Shown: one piece after another, positions 10,301 through 19,409 of the stretch
Layout of the letters: each line of letters opens with the position of its first letter
Numbering within the stretch: the stretch's first letter is position 1
The notes under the pieces: model-generated
Databases searched by the model: none
Told to the model about the DNA's origin: nothing
What the model saw: the letters and a program-made list of their open reading frames with translations, nothing else
Translations under genes and position numbers: made by a program
From: an uncultured Lachnospiraceae bacterium
Lineage (GTDB): Bacteria; Bacillota; Clostridia; Lachnospirales; Lachnospiraceae
Assembly (NCBI GenBank): GCA_947631605.1
Contig: CANRMC010000003.1
Span: 1 to 47,605, forward strand
Direction of reading: 5' to 3'
DNA length: 47,605 nucleotides

Positions 10301-11824
10301 ATTCTGTGCCAGAATGGAGGTATCGGAAAGATAGCTGAGTACATTCGCTATAAAGACCGGAAATTCCGCCCGAAGCGGAAAATCAGACTCCCGCAGGTTG
10401 AATCCAAGCACAACCTCCTTTACACCGTCGTGCTCGCCGTAATAACCGATACACTTTCCTTCGGTTTCTATAAAGCTCTCCGCCCATTCCGGCGGATCAT
10501 AATAATAGGTTTCATTGACGCCGATCCGAAAATCAGAAAGCCCTGTAGTAAGGCTTCCCGTCGGCACATCCAGCATAATACCGTCCATAGAACCCGCCTT
10601 ATATTCCGTATCACCATGGATCAAAAAATAATTTACGGGCTCTGTATCTTGTTCCGTTTCCTGCTCCGATTTCCCGGTATGATCCGTCACTGCGGCACCC
10701 GAATCATAAATTGCGATCCGGTAATCACCGTCCGAAAGTACGTCATCCTTCTCCGCCTTTGCGATACTGTTTCCGGTAACGGCAGTATACGCCTTTTCAA
10801 TATAGGTATTTCCGTTTCCGATCAAAACCGCGGAGATATCCTCTCCGGCGTTTCTTACCGCATAAGAAATGTTATCTTCCGCAAGGCTGTCGGACGTCGT
10901 TTTCCCGTTTTTATCTTTCTCCGCAAAGGTTATGGCGGAAAGTTCGGCGCGGAGGGTATCCTGCTTCCAGTCCACTCCCTGAAAGAAACACATCCCTGTG
11001 CCGCTTTGCTCAATACTTACCTGTTTGGTGGCAAGCAGGGCGTCCCCTTCGTAAATGCTCACATCCATGGAAGCCTGTCCGTCGCTGTAATTCGTGATCC
11101 GGACCGCCACATCAAAGCCTTCCTCCGACTTTGCATACGATACATAATCCAGCGATACATTGGATACTTTTTCTCCAAAAACGGATATTTCCGCCTCAAA
11201 ATTTTCCGCGTACGGCTCTGCCGCTTTTGCGCCGCTTCCGTCCGTAAGCACGATCAGGTGCGGTCTTCTGCCATCTTCCCCGCTGTCGTAAATCGTCTGG
11301 AGCAGGCTTTGGGCGTCCGAGAGATTACCCGCCGCATCCCCGCAGGAAATATTCTGCAGGGCGCGTTTCACCCTTGTTTTATCCGATGAGTTTGAGAGAA
11401 CGAGTTTTGTTTTTCCGTCGCAGGTAAGCACGGTAAATGCAGTGCCGTCCGCCGCGTCCACATAGTCGCAGGCGGCCTCCACCGCTTCATAAAACCTAGT
11501 CTTTCCGGAACCCGCATCATGCTGCATACTGCCGCTGGTATCTAAGAGAAATACCACGTTTCCGCCGCTTTTTCCGTTGACACGGACAAAAGGCGCCATC
11601 AGCGCCAGGATCAGTAATAAAGCAATGAGGATCTGCACATACATCAGAATATTATGCACAAACTTCTCAAAAAAGGTTCTGGACTGCGTATTCCGGAATA
11701 ACCGTTCCCACAGCGCATTGGAAGAAATCTTCTTATCCTTCCCCTTTGGCTTTAACAGATATAAAATTACGATGATCGGTACCGCCGCAAGAAAAGCCAG
11801 CGGCCATAAACTGTTAAATATCAT
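7343..11824 (-). CDS. Large membrane protein with three VWA domains: BatA-like N-terminal half fused to a VWA + GATase1-like + VWA half
   Basis: N-terminal BatA motif MIFNSLWPLAFLAAVPIIVILYLLKPK; MIDAS-like motifs VVFLLDTSGSM, VFVVDLSESN and VMVIDHSGSM; GATase-like APKILVISGMDED...GFICCGGEDSFALGGY. Confidence 0.9.
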   Translation of the reverse strand: MIFNSLWPLAFLAAVPIIVILYLLKPKGKDKKISSNALWERLFRNTQSRTFFEKFVHNILMYVQILIALLLILALMAPFVRVNGKSGGNVVFLLDTSGSMQHDAGSGKTRFYEAVEAACDYVDAADGTAFTVLTCDGKTKLVLSNSSDKTRVKRALQNISCGDAAGNLSDAQSLLQTIYDSGEDGRRPHLIVLTDGSGAKAAEPYAENFEAEISVFGEKVSNVSLDYVSYAKSEEGFDVAVRITNYSDGQASMDVSIYEGDALLATKQVSIEQSGTGMCFFQGVDWKQDTLRAELSAITFAEKDKNGKTTSDSLAEDNISYAVRNAGEDISAVLIGNGNTYIEKAYTAVTGNSIAKAEKDDVLSDGDYRIAIYDSGAAVTDHTGKSEQETEQDTEPVNYFLIHGDTEYKAGSMDGIMLDVPTGSLTTGLSDFRIGVNETYYYDPPEWAESFIETEGKCIGYYGEHDGVKEVVLGFNLRESDFPLRAEFPVFIANVLSYLSDTSILAQNIYYPGETVLLNPSAEYDIREIRTDTEKAGLYEVTAGDKTEHYVVRFSGGEESDGRIMSEGVTESEAYKQVKIRKNLRNFLLVAALVLLVIEWLIYIYQMKYKGRFYLILRICGIVLLILALIGISIPKRSRAQATVFVVDLSESNKAHVEEISDYLKKSISDMPKNNQYGIVTFGKDSCVEQFLTESDSFTEFMTEPDVNATNFEEALGRAMALIPPDRSGRIVLLTDGKETNGNIDSMAAAVSSGEIELDAVLLTNEETEDAYIGNVTMPSYLHPNDEYSMTVTVVSNYDTDAEISFVSGSRKVLSKAVHLNKGTNQFVFKQTVTNDSMESFQVTVTAPGDTCEENNAYSVYSMVEAAPKILVISGMDEDSNNFRSVLTAAGADFNIVSAVNAPETLEEMLKYRCIILENVYIDDLPKEFLENLDPYVKDYGCGFICCGGEDSFALGGYRDTVIEDVLPVDMMLRGVNEAPSMAMVMVIDHSGSMLDAVSPGSVVTNLDIAIQAATGAVDNLRESDYVGVLTFDDTYTWQVPIIQATDREEIKNKIKTIRDGGGTTIKPALQEAYKEILKSDAKIKHIILLTDGMGETTDFDDLTDKLNGAGITLSTVAVGTYSDTRLLEDLAEKCNGRYYYSDISTDIPRIFAQEVFLSGDTYIQNGDFGLMVASSNQLATGLFPDGWPNIYGYIAATPKQASTVVIASDKDDPILTTWQYGLGRTAAWNTDVTNEWTAAYAGTDDYAHLWKRIIDYTAGNISPGADSVDVTNEAGQTVIRYHTEDFGDSTTVGAVYQGPDGSSGEIDLICTAPGEFEAVLSADQSGIYNINVRKSDEGEVTNAITTAAAVQFSTEYRFDVDSGNFEHFIQEYGRMITFEDSIWTKMKSSAASKFHLTEPILILLILLFVLDVALRRFQYVPALPKRKGRLKTEPVEADVIAETGNTDEIEAVKPEIKKEERKSDKKKKSGKKQETQTLDTSALLKKKEDRNL

Positions 11825-12689
11825 AGATTGTCCTTAATTCATCAAACAATAGTTTATCAAATTCCACGCCTGTACTGCACATAACATATGTGCTCTGATA
11901 TCTCGCACAGCTTTGACGGATCCCGTTTATAAAACGGTTCAGCTCGTTTTTGTATGATTCTTCCGCTGTCCGGTCTACCGTTACTTTTAATTTCTTTTCC
12001 GTCTCCGAATCGATGAGATTCAAAGTTCCCATAAGATCGGTATTTAGTTCCTCCGCCGCTAAAACATGAAGCACTGCGGCCTTTTGTTTCCGATATTGCA
12101 GGAACCGTAACATTTTAGAAAAATCCTTCGTTCCCGAAATGATCGCTTCATCCAGAAAATCCGAAAGTAAAATCGTAAGTCCCGGATTTCCAAGTTTCAT
12201 CCGGAGAATTGCATTTTCACAGTCAATACTTCCGGAGAACTCTATCTGCTCCAGAAAAGAAAGAAGCCTTGCATATCCTTTCTTTCCTCCGGACACAGGA
12301 AACGGCCGCTCCATATGCTGCATATCATATAAAACGACTCGATCCATATTATTCAGCGCGATATAAGAAATGGCGGCAGCAAGCTCTATTGCAAGCTCAG
12401 ATTTCTTCTTTTCACCATAATCCATGGAAGCGCTCGTGTCGAGAAGAATACTGACCGCTGTTTCTTTTTCTTCCATATATTCTTTTATAAACAAGCGGTC
12501 CAGTCTGCCGTAAGCATTCCAGTCGATCCGCCTCAGATCGTCACCGGGCATATATTCGCGGAAATCCGAAAACTCCGCCGAACTACCCTTCTGGACGGAT
12601 TTCCGGTTACCCGCCATATTCATGCTGCTCTTATACCCCATGGCAAGCCTGAGGCGGGCCAGCCTGTCATAAAATCCGGAATCAAACAT
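11814..12689 (-). CDS. DUF58 domain-containing protein (VWA-like)
   Basis: GSSAEFSDFREYMPGDDLRRIDWNAYGRLDRLFIKEYMEEKETAVSILLDTSASM is the characteristic DUF58 signature. Confidence 0.93.
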   Translation of the reverse strand: MFDSGFYDRLARLRLAMGYKSSMNMAGNRKSVQKGSSAEFSDFREYMPGDDLRRIDWNAYGRLDRLFIKEYMEEKETAVSILLDTSASMDYGEKKKSELAIELAAAISYIALNNMDRVVLYDMQHMERPFPVSGGKKGYARLLSFLEQIEFSGSIDCENAILRMKLGNPGLTILLSDFLDEAIISGTKDFSKMLRFLQYRKQKAAVLHVLAAEELNTDLMGTLNLIDSETEKKLKVTVDRTAEESYKNELNRFINGIRQSCARYQSTYVMCSTGVEFDKLLFDELRTIYDI

Positions 12690-12701
12690 AAAGCCAAACT
12701 C

Positions 12702-13658
12702 CTATCTTTCCACCGTCTGCCTGCAGTCGGCAAGGATCTTTGAAATGATCGAATCACAGGAAACACTGTCGGAAACGGCGTCAAAGCTTACGATCAGCCT
12801 GTGCCGCAGCGCCGGATATGCCACAGCAGCTACATCCTCAAAAGACACGTTCCATCTGCCTTCCATAAACGCTCTTGCGCGCGCCGCCCGGACGATCGCC
12901 TGCGCCGCTCTCGGACTTGCTCCCTCCCGGATATACCGGTTTTCTCCATGGGTTGCGATCACGATATTCAAAATATATTCCATCACCGCATCCGCGATCG
13001 GAATCGTACTTACCAGTTCCCGCACCGTAAGAAGCTCGGAACCGTCCATAACGGCCTGAATCTCCGGTTCTCCGGTTCCTTCCGTAAGACCGATGATCCC
13101 TTTCAGCTCTTCTTTGGTCGGGAAATTCACCAGAATCTTAAACATAAACCGGTCAAGCTGCGCCTCCGGAAGCGGATAGGTTCCCTCATTTTCAATCGGG
13201 TTCTGCGTCGCCAGAACAAGGAACGGCTCCTGCAAAAGATAACTGTCCGTTCCCACTGTTACAGTATGCTCCTGCATGGCTTCCAAGAGGGCGGACTGGG
13301 TTTTCGGCGTCGCCCGGTTGATCTCATCCGCAAGAACCAGATTTGCAAAGATCGGTCCCGGATTGAACCGGAAGTCATTGCCGTTTTCTCCCTTTACGAT
13401 AATATTCGTACCGGTTACGTCGCTTGGCATAAGATCCGGCGTAAACTGAATCCGCTTAAAAGAAAGCTGAAACACACGGCTTACGGTACTGACAAGTTTC
13501 GTCTTGCCCAATCCCGGCATACCCTCCAAAAGCACGTTGCCGCCGGTAAGCATTGCAAGCATCACCTGTCTTACAATTTCCTTCTGTCCAATGATCCCCT
13601 TTCCGATCTCCGCTTCGCACATAGCGATCTTCTGCTGCCAGACTTCATAATCATTCAT
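12702..13658 (-). CDS. MoxR family AAA+ ATPase
   Basis: VLLEGMPGLGKTKLVSTVSR, LVLADEINRATPKTQSALLEAMQE, LATQNPIENEGTYPLPEAQLDRFMFK. Confidence 0.96.
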   Translation of the reverse strand: MNDYEVWQQKIAMCEAEIGKGIIGQKEIVRQVMLAMLTGGNVLLEGMPGLGKTKLVSTVSRVFQLSFKRIQFTPDLMPSDVTGTNIIVKGENGNDFRFNPGPIFANLVLADEINRATPKTQSALLEAMQEHTVTVGTDSYLLQEPFLVLATQNPIENEGTYPLPEAQLDRFMFKILVNFPTKEELKGIIGLTEGTGEPEIQAVMDGSELLTVRELVSTIPIADAVMEYILNIVIATHGENRYIREGASPRAAQAIVRAARARAFMEGRWNVSFEDVAAVAYPALRHRLIVSFDAVSDSVSCDSIISKILADCRQTVER

Positions 13659-13679
13659 AGTTTCTATTCCCGCCTTCCT

Positions 13680-15137
13680 CTATTCATTAAAGCTTCCGAA
13701 ATATTCCTTGATCACATCTTCCATCCCGCTTGGATATTTCCCCTGTTGAATACCCTCGTAGGCGTTTTGTGAGTAACTTCCGATCACGGAATCATAAGAT
13801 ACATGGTTTCCTTCCCATGCAAGTCCGTTCTGTGTATGGTAATACTGGGATTCGTCGGAATCTCCTGCCTGACCGGTGAGATTATCGTCATTTCCGTAAT
13901 TATTCGGAACACTTACATAATCATGCGGCGTATTACCGCCGGAGCCATGACCGGCTCCGTTTCCGGCACCGCCGTCTCCTCCGCCGTTTCCGTTTCCTTC
14001 GCCGCTTCCTTCTCCTTCGCCGTTTCCGTTTCCTTCGCCGTTTCCGTTTCCTTCACCATTTCCGTTTCCTTCGCCGCTTCCGTTTCCATTACCATTTCCG
14101 TCATTGCCGTTTCCATTATTGTTTCCGCCATTTCCGTTCTGACCATTATTGCCGTTTCCGGAATTGCCGTTATTTCCATTTTCATTATTTCCTGCGTTTC
14201 CGTTCTGACCGCCGTTTCCGTTCTCATTTCCGGACGGATTATTTCCGTTCTGACTGCCGCCGGAATTTCCGTTCTGACCGCCCGAAGCGTTCTGGCTTCC
14301 GGACGGGGTATGGCTCATCATCGTTCCCGCCGCCTGCTGCATGGCGTTTCCGGCGCCGCTCTCCCCCGCCGGGTTGTTCTGCGCCGCATTTTCCGCCATC
14401 TGATTCAGATTGCCTGCCATTTCCTCATATTTGTATTCCAGTTTCTCCTGCGCCTGCTGCAGGGCTTCCATGGACTCCGCCTGATCATACTCTGTAATGG
14501 AAGCATTCAGGGAATCGATCATATTCTGGATCTCTGCCTGCTGATCCGGACTGAGTTCGTTCATATCCACTTCCTCAAGTTCCTCGATCACTTCCTGAAT
14601 CTCATCCTGCTTCTCCTTTGCCAGTTCGTGGATCTCGTGCTGTTCTTTCGCAAGAAGCTTGACCGGAGACGGAATGAAGATCATGGCGATCATAAGAACA
14701 AGCCCGCCTGCCAGAATAAAAAGCACCTTCCGATCCGGACAAAGCCTGATCTTTACGTCATCCTGCCGTTTCTTCAAAATCCCCGCCGCGTTTCTTCTCT
14801 GACATTCAAAGACCGCATCCTTCTTTTTACGGTTTTCATATGCGGTAATTATACGCTCCTTAAATCCAAAGGAATCAATGCAAAGCGCCGCAGCCTCCAT
14901 TCCGTACCGTTTCATGATCCCCATAACAAGTCCTGTCAAAAGTCCGGTTAAGACGGCAAGCGCCGCGCATAGATTTACATAATAAAACGGAAAGAAGAAG
15001 GCTATGCCCTCCAGCAAAATGCCGGCTCCGCAGCCAATGATCGTGCCCCTTGCCGCATAGTCCAGTATACGGGAGGTATTCATTCTGGCTCTGCATTTCG
15101 TTATGAAATTTATGATAAATTTCATATGGTCTTCCAT
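13680..15137 (-). CDS. Membrane protein with coiled-coil region and Gly/Asn/Glu low-complexity tract; function unknown, MoxR/VWA locus component
   Basis: Two hydrophobic N-terminal segments, Glu-rich helical stretch, (GNGNGE)n tract, conserved-looking C-terminus VIGSYSQNAYEGIQQGKYPSGMEDVIKEYFGSFNE. Confidence 0.8.
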   Translation of the reverse strand: MEDHMKFIINFITKCRARMNTSRILDYAARGTIIGCGAGILLEGIAFFFPFYYVNLCAALAVLTGLLTGLVMGIMKRYGMEAAALCIDSFGFKERIITAYENRKKKDAVFECQRRNAAGILKKRQDDVKIRLCPDRKVLFILAGGLVLMIAMIFIPSPVKLLAKEQHEIHELAKEKQDEIQEVIEELEEVDMNELSPDQQAEIQNMIDSLNASITEYDQAESMEALQQAQEKLEYKYEEMAGNLNQMAENAAQNNPAGESGAGNAMQQAAGTMMSHTPSGSQNASGGQNGNSGGSQNGNNPSGNENGNGGQNGNAGNNENGNNGNSGNGNNGQNGNGGNNNGNGNDGNGNGNGSGEGNGNGEGNGNGEGNGNGEGEGSGEGNGNGGGDGGAGNGAGHGSGGNTPHDYVSVPNNYGNDDNLTGQAGDSDESQYYHTQNGLAWEGNHVSYDSVIGSYSQNAYEGIQQGKYPSGMEDVIKEYFGSFNE

Positions 15138-15148
15138 AAAAACACTCC

Positions 15149-16027
15149 TTATTTTTTCCTTCCATGCAGCGGATTGATCCTTCTTGCGGACCAGAGCATG
15201 AAAAGGAGCGTAATACCGAGGATCACAAATCCGGACACAAACATCCATGTTCCCCCTCTGGCTAACAGACCTGTGAACGGTCCCACGTAACTATTTAGCA
15301 TCTGATTCATCAGGCTGTCTTCAAAACTTCCGGTAATTACCCATGTATAGAATTCTTCAAAGAACATAACCGGATTTATAAGAAGAAGCAGCGGAAAATC
15401 ATACATGGAAGAACCTCTTGTAACCATATCTGCAACCACCATCGGTATAAAGGTCAGAGCATAAATAACAAAATTGATCGCATAAGAAAGTATGATAGCC
15501 GTTATCGACTTCCTGCATATAGTGGAAGATAAAATACCGATACTCCCCGCAAAACATGCATAAAGCGTAACCGCGATCAGAAAATAAAACAGGGTAAGCC
15601 AGCTCATACCGCCGTATATAAAAGCGATAGACATGAGCGGAATACTTGCCAGAACAAAAAGCAGCACACGTGAAACGGCAGAAAATAATTTTCCTGCTAT
15701 GATCGCAAACGGCGTCATGCTGGTAGTCAACATAATATCAAATGTCTGTCGTTCTTTCTCTCCGGAAATGGAGGACGCCGTCATGATCGGAATGATAAGT
15801 CCCACGATCACAATCTGCGCGATCGAAAGGATTGGAAAAAGGGTTACCAGTCTGCTGTAATAATTCTCGGCATCATAGAAGGACGTTGATAAATTCTCAA
15901 AGATATTCAGAGAAAAGATCAGGATAAGAAGCATGATCCCTTCATAAGCGGTAATCCCCCAAGAAAGCCGCATGCTTCTTGATGTAACCTTCAGGTCTTT
16001 TTTCAGGATCGGATTTCCTTTAAGCAT
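15149..16027 (-). CDS. ABC-2 type transporter permease
   Basis: MLKGNPILKKDLKVTSRSMRLSWGITAYEGIMLLILIF...; SSISGEKERQTFDIMLTTSMTPFAIIAGKL is a typical ABC-2 motif. Confidence 0.9.
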   Translation of the reverse strand: MLKGNPILKKDLKVTSRSMRLSWGITAYEGIMLLILIFSLNIFENLSTSFYDAENYYSRLVTLFPILSIAQIVIVGLIIPIMTASSISGEKERQTFDIMLTTSMTPFAIIAGKLFSAVSRVLLFVLASIPLMSIAFIYGGMSWLTLFYFLIAVTLYACFAGSIGILSSTICRKSITAIILSYAINFVIYALTFIPMVVADMVTRGSSMYDFPLLLLINPVMFFEEFYTWVITGSFEDSLMNQMLNSYVGPFTGLLARGGTWMFVSGFVILGITLLFMLWSARRINPLHGRKK

Positions 16028-16949
16028 TCTCTTCACCTCCCGTAAGCTGCATGAACAAAGATTCCAGATTTCCTTCTTCCCTGTTGAAACCGGAAAGAAC
16101 CGCGCCATTATAGATCATCTGTCCGATCATGCCGGATATTTCTTCATCACTGCAGTTGCATACGATCGTCAGCTCATGTTCCATAACAGACTGGATCTGT
16201 ACGCCTGCAAATTCCTGAACCGTCCGGACTGCAACATCCATATTTGCCTTCACCGACACATGAATCTTATTTCCGTTGCCAAGCTGCATCATGATATCTT
16301 CCATACGGCCGGCAGTGATCAGGCGTCCGTGATTCATGATCCCGATACTGTTACACATTTCCGAGAGTTCGGAGAGAATATGGGAACTGATGATAATGGT
16401 CTTTCCCATCTGGTTCAGATTCATAAGAAGTTCTTTCATCTCCACCCTCGCCCTCGGATCCAGACCGGAGCTTGGTTCGTCCAAAATGAGAAGCGTCGGA
16501 TTGTGCAGCAGGGCTCTTGCCACGCACAGTCTCTGCTTCATGCCGCGGGACAGACTGTCCACATAGACATCTTTCTTATCCCTCAGATTCACAAGATCCA
16601 GAAGGTCGTCGGAGAGGTTCTCGATATCTCTCGTATACATGCCGTACATGGATCCGTAAAATTCCATATATTCTTTTACTTTCAGATTGTCATATACGCC
16701 GAAGAAATCCGGAACATACCCGATACATTTTTTAATCTCCCGATAATCGTCCGACGCGGGGATCCCATTGATCTGAATACTTCCCGCTGTCGCCTTCAAA
16801 AGTCCGCAGACGATCCGGATCGTCGTCGTCTTTCCGGCGCCGTTCGGTCCCACAAACCCAAACAGATCTCCCTTCGGAATATGGAGCGTAAGCCCCGATA
16901 CGGCTTGAAACGAACCATAGTTTTTATATAAATTCGTTATATATAACAT
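16020..16949 (-). CDS. ABC transporter ATP-binding protein
   Basis: GFVGPNGAGKTTTIRIV; SRGMKQRLCVARALLHNPTLLILDEPSSGLDPRARVEM. Confidence 0.95.
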   Translation of the reverse strand: MLYITNLYKNYGSFQAVSGLTLHIPKGDLFGFVGPNGAGKTTTIRIVCGLLKATAGSIQINGIPASDDYREIKKCIGYVPDFFGVYDNLKVKEYMEFYGSMYGMYTRDIENLSDDLLDLVNLRDKKDVYVDSLSRGMKQRLCVARALLHNPTLLILDEPSSGLDPRARVEMKELLMNLNQMGKTIIISSHILSELSEMCNSIGIMNHGRLITAGRMEDIMMQLGNGNKIHVSVKANMDVAVRTVQEFAGVQIQSVMEHELTIVCNCSDEEISGMIGQMIYNGAVLSGFNREEGNLESLFMQLTGGEENA

Positions 16950-16961
16950 ATCGCTCCTCCT

Positions 16962-18923
16962 TTACTTATCGCCTGTTTCATAAATGCAGCCCAAAGAATT
17001 TCCATTGGTTTCTTCATCAACAATGCTTGGATAATTTTCCACCAGTCCTATAACGATCGTCTGGTCATATTCATAAACCTGTCCCCAGCCGATAAAGAGC
17101 GCTGCCAGCGCTTTCGCTTTATCGAAATTTTCACGCCGGTACTGCCGCTCCATCTCATACAGCACATCATCCGGACTGCTGGCTGAATCAAGATCTGCAG
17201 AAGACAGATCTGCCGTTTCTCCGTCTTTCACGTTTTCCAGCACCGTACTATAATCATTATTTACTACAAGAACATAAGAGAAATCATGTCCGCTGAGATT
17301 TGTGACTGTTCCCTGCGGATGATCCGGATTGCTGAAATCTATATGATAATCCAGACTTCCGGTTTCCCGGTTATTTGAAAGGGCCGTAAAGACAGCAGGT
17401 TCAAAGCTGCCGGACGGAACATATCCCACGGATATTCCGTCGGCGCCTTTCAAGATCCGCCGGTCATATGTTCCTCCGTCAAACGAATACGAAGAATAAT
17501 AATAGTTCGCTTCATATGAAGGTCCTGCGGCAAATACATTTTCGGAAAGGGACAGCCTCCATTCCTTCGGACTTCCCTGATAAGCCGAAAATATGGTTTT
17601 TGCCAAACCGCTTCCTCCTGCCTTTGCTACGGTTACGGTCTGCACTGTCATTCCGTCGATCCGCTTTCCCCGTCCGTTTAAATAGATAATTCCGAGAAAG
17701 AGAAGGGCGATCGAAGGAATTACGATCCAGACATATTCCCTCTTTTTTACAAGTTTCAAAACCAGATACAGCAAAGGTCCGATACATAAAACGTAGAGTA
17801 CGACCAAAAAGGTCAGACCACCGGTAACGATCTTAACCTTCCCCTCTATACTCTGAAATGCTTCGTCTGCTTCATAGGAATAAAGGGAATAATCACTGCT
17901 CATGATGTAATTAGAGTTCTCCATGGCGTTTTCGTATAACCTTTCAGCATATAAATTCAACGTATTAATATCCGTCTTTTCCGTAATTTCCGTATCCGAA
18001 AGTCCCAGATTCAGTACGATAACGCTACCGTCTCCTTCCTGCTTCATTTCTCCATCGAGTTCATATATCGTTGAATAATCATAACCGAATTTTAAAGCGG
18101 TAAAAATAACATCTTTTTCAAGGAAACTGCTATAACCTTCATACTGATAAGCCTGCGCTGCGTCTCCCGCCGTCGCCTGTACCGAAGGCGTCGTATCCAA
18201 CTCCACATTTATAAAATCAGCGTCAAATCCTGCAAAGGTACTGTCTCCTGCCTCTCCGGTTCCGATAATCAGAAAACCGCCGTTCCGGACCCATGTCTGG
18301 ATCGCGGAAATCTGCTCGCCGCTCAAAGAGGAGGTGTCATAATCATCGATCACCAGATACCTAAGACCGTTTAATTCCTCCAACAGGTTCTCTTGGGTAA
18401 GCTCCGTAGTGCTTACCGCGTATTCATCCCCCATGACATATAAGGATTCTCCGCCCAGATCCAGATATGTCAGATCCCGGAAACTATCGCTCAGTATCCC
18501 CACAGGCATCAGATTATCGCTCTCAAAAAATATGTTATTCTTTTGCTCTTTCCAAAGGACCTTTCCATCGGAGTCCAGAAAAGAAACCTCCACTATACAG
18601 CGGGCGTCCAAAATACTGCACCTTGGAATCCGCACCGTACAGTTTTTCGTACTCTTTTCCGCAAGAGAGATCGGCGTATCATAAACCGCTTTATTCTCAT
18701 CCCATATGGCGAGACGAAGAATACCGGAAATATCCTTCCCCCCGTTATAGACCTCCATTTCCAGATTATAAGTGTCACTGTCCTCCTGAGAAACCGATTC
18801 TATGGTCACCTGAATCGGCGCGTTCCCTGATTCCGCTGCCAAAACGCCTTCTTTCGTCCAGAAAAGCGCCATGCAGATAATAAGAATCACCGCTGTCAGG
18901 CACTTGTGTTTCCGTATATTCAT
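16962..18923 (-). CDS. Exported/membrane protein of unknown function with GATase1-like region, first gene of the MoxR/VWA locus
   Basis: Signal peptide-like N-terminus; LRYLVIDDYDTSSLSGEQISAIQTWVRNGGFLIIGTGEAG; TM segment VTGGLTFLVVLYVLCIGPLLYLVLKLV. Confidence 0.8.
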   Translation of the reverse strand: MNIRKHKCLTAVILIICMALFWTKEGVLAAESGNAPIQVTIESVSQEDSDTYNLEMEVYNGGKDISGILRLAIWDENKAVYDTPISLAEKSTKNCTVRIPRCSILDARCIVEVSFLDSDGKVLWKEQKNNIFFESDNLMPVGILSDSFRDLTYLDLGGESLYVMGDEYAVSTTELTQENLLEELNGLRYLVIDDYDTSSLSGEQISAIQTWVRNGGFLIIGTGEAGDSTFAGFDADFINVELDTTPSVQATAGDAAQAYQYEGYSSFLEKDVIFTALKFGYDYSTIYELDGEMKQEGDGSVIVLNLGLSDTEITEKTDINTLNLYAERLYENAMENSNYIMSSDYSLYSYEADEAFQSIEGKVKIVTGGLTFLVVLYVLCIGPLLYLVLKLVKKREYVWIVIPSIALLFLGIIYLNGRGKRIDGMTVQTVTVAKAGGSGLAKTIFSAYQGSPKEWRLSLSENVFAAGPSYEANYYYSSYSFDGGTYDRRILKGADGISVGYVPSGSFEPAVFTALSNNRETGSLDYHIDFSNPDHPQGTVTNLSGHDFSYVLVVNNDYSTVLENVKDGETADLSSADLDSASSPDDVLYEMERQYRRENFDKAKALAALFIGWGQVYEYDQTIVIGLVENYPSIVDEETNGNSLGCIYETGDK

Positions 18924-19061
18924 CTCTATCCTCCGATCTTAATTATTTATATTTATTTTTCGTTCTTTTTCCCAATCAATATTTTATCACAAGACTATTA
19001 AAATAAATAGGGAAAAATATTAATATTTCTTTAAAAATAGCGTCATTTATGCTACTATATA

Positions 19062-19406
19062 CCGGTAAGCCAGACAGATGATCGCGGCTGCCTTCCGGCA
19101 GGTGAGGAAAGTCCGGGCTTCACAGGGCAGGATGCCGGATAACGTCCGGTAGAGGCGACTCTCAGGAAAGTGCAACAGAAATAAACCGCTGTCGCATACC
19201 GCGACAGTAAGGGTGGAAAGGCGAGGTAAGAGCTCACCGCTGGACTGGTAACAGGACAGGCTCTGCAAACCCCATCCGAAGCAAGACCAAACAGAAGCAA
19301 TGCAGCGGCCCGCTGGGCTTCAGGTAGGTTGCTTGAATCCTGTGGCAACACAGGATCTAGATAGATGATCATCCACGACATAACCCGGCTTATCGTCTGA
19401 CTTACA
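19062..19406 (+). ncRNA. rnpB: RNase P RNA (bacterial class A-like)
   Basis: Conserved GAGGAAAGTCCGGGCT near the 5' end, ACAGAA, AAACCCCATCCGAAGCAAGACCAAA, and terminal TAAGCCAGAC/GTCTGACTTA pairing (P1). Confidence 0.93.
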
Positions 19407-19409
19407 TTT

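Noticed and set aside
10178-11389. 403-aa + strand ORF
   Set aside because: Fully antisense to the well-supported triple-VWA gene; Arg/Ile-rich shadow translation with no recognisable domain.
12801-13772. 323-aa + strand ORF
   Set aside because: Antisense to the MoxR ATPase gene; composition typical of a shadow ORF.
13803-14951. 382-aa + strand ORF with Ser/Val/Ile repeats
   Set aside because: Mirror of the Gly/Asn-rich repeat tract in the minus-strand gene; no independent coding evidence.
15972-16931. 319-aa + strand ORF
   Set aside because: Antisense to a canonical ABC ATPase gene.
7343-18923. Antiphage defence island
   Set aside because: MoxR/VWA modules occur in some defence systems, but no nuclease, methyltransferase, integrase, phage remnant or other defence gene is nearby, and the flanks are housekeeping genes.
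19047-19381. Minus-strand ORFs (73 and 108 aa) at 19047-19381
   Set aside because: They overlap RNase P RNA, whose conserved elements are clear on the + strand.
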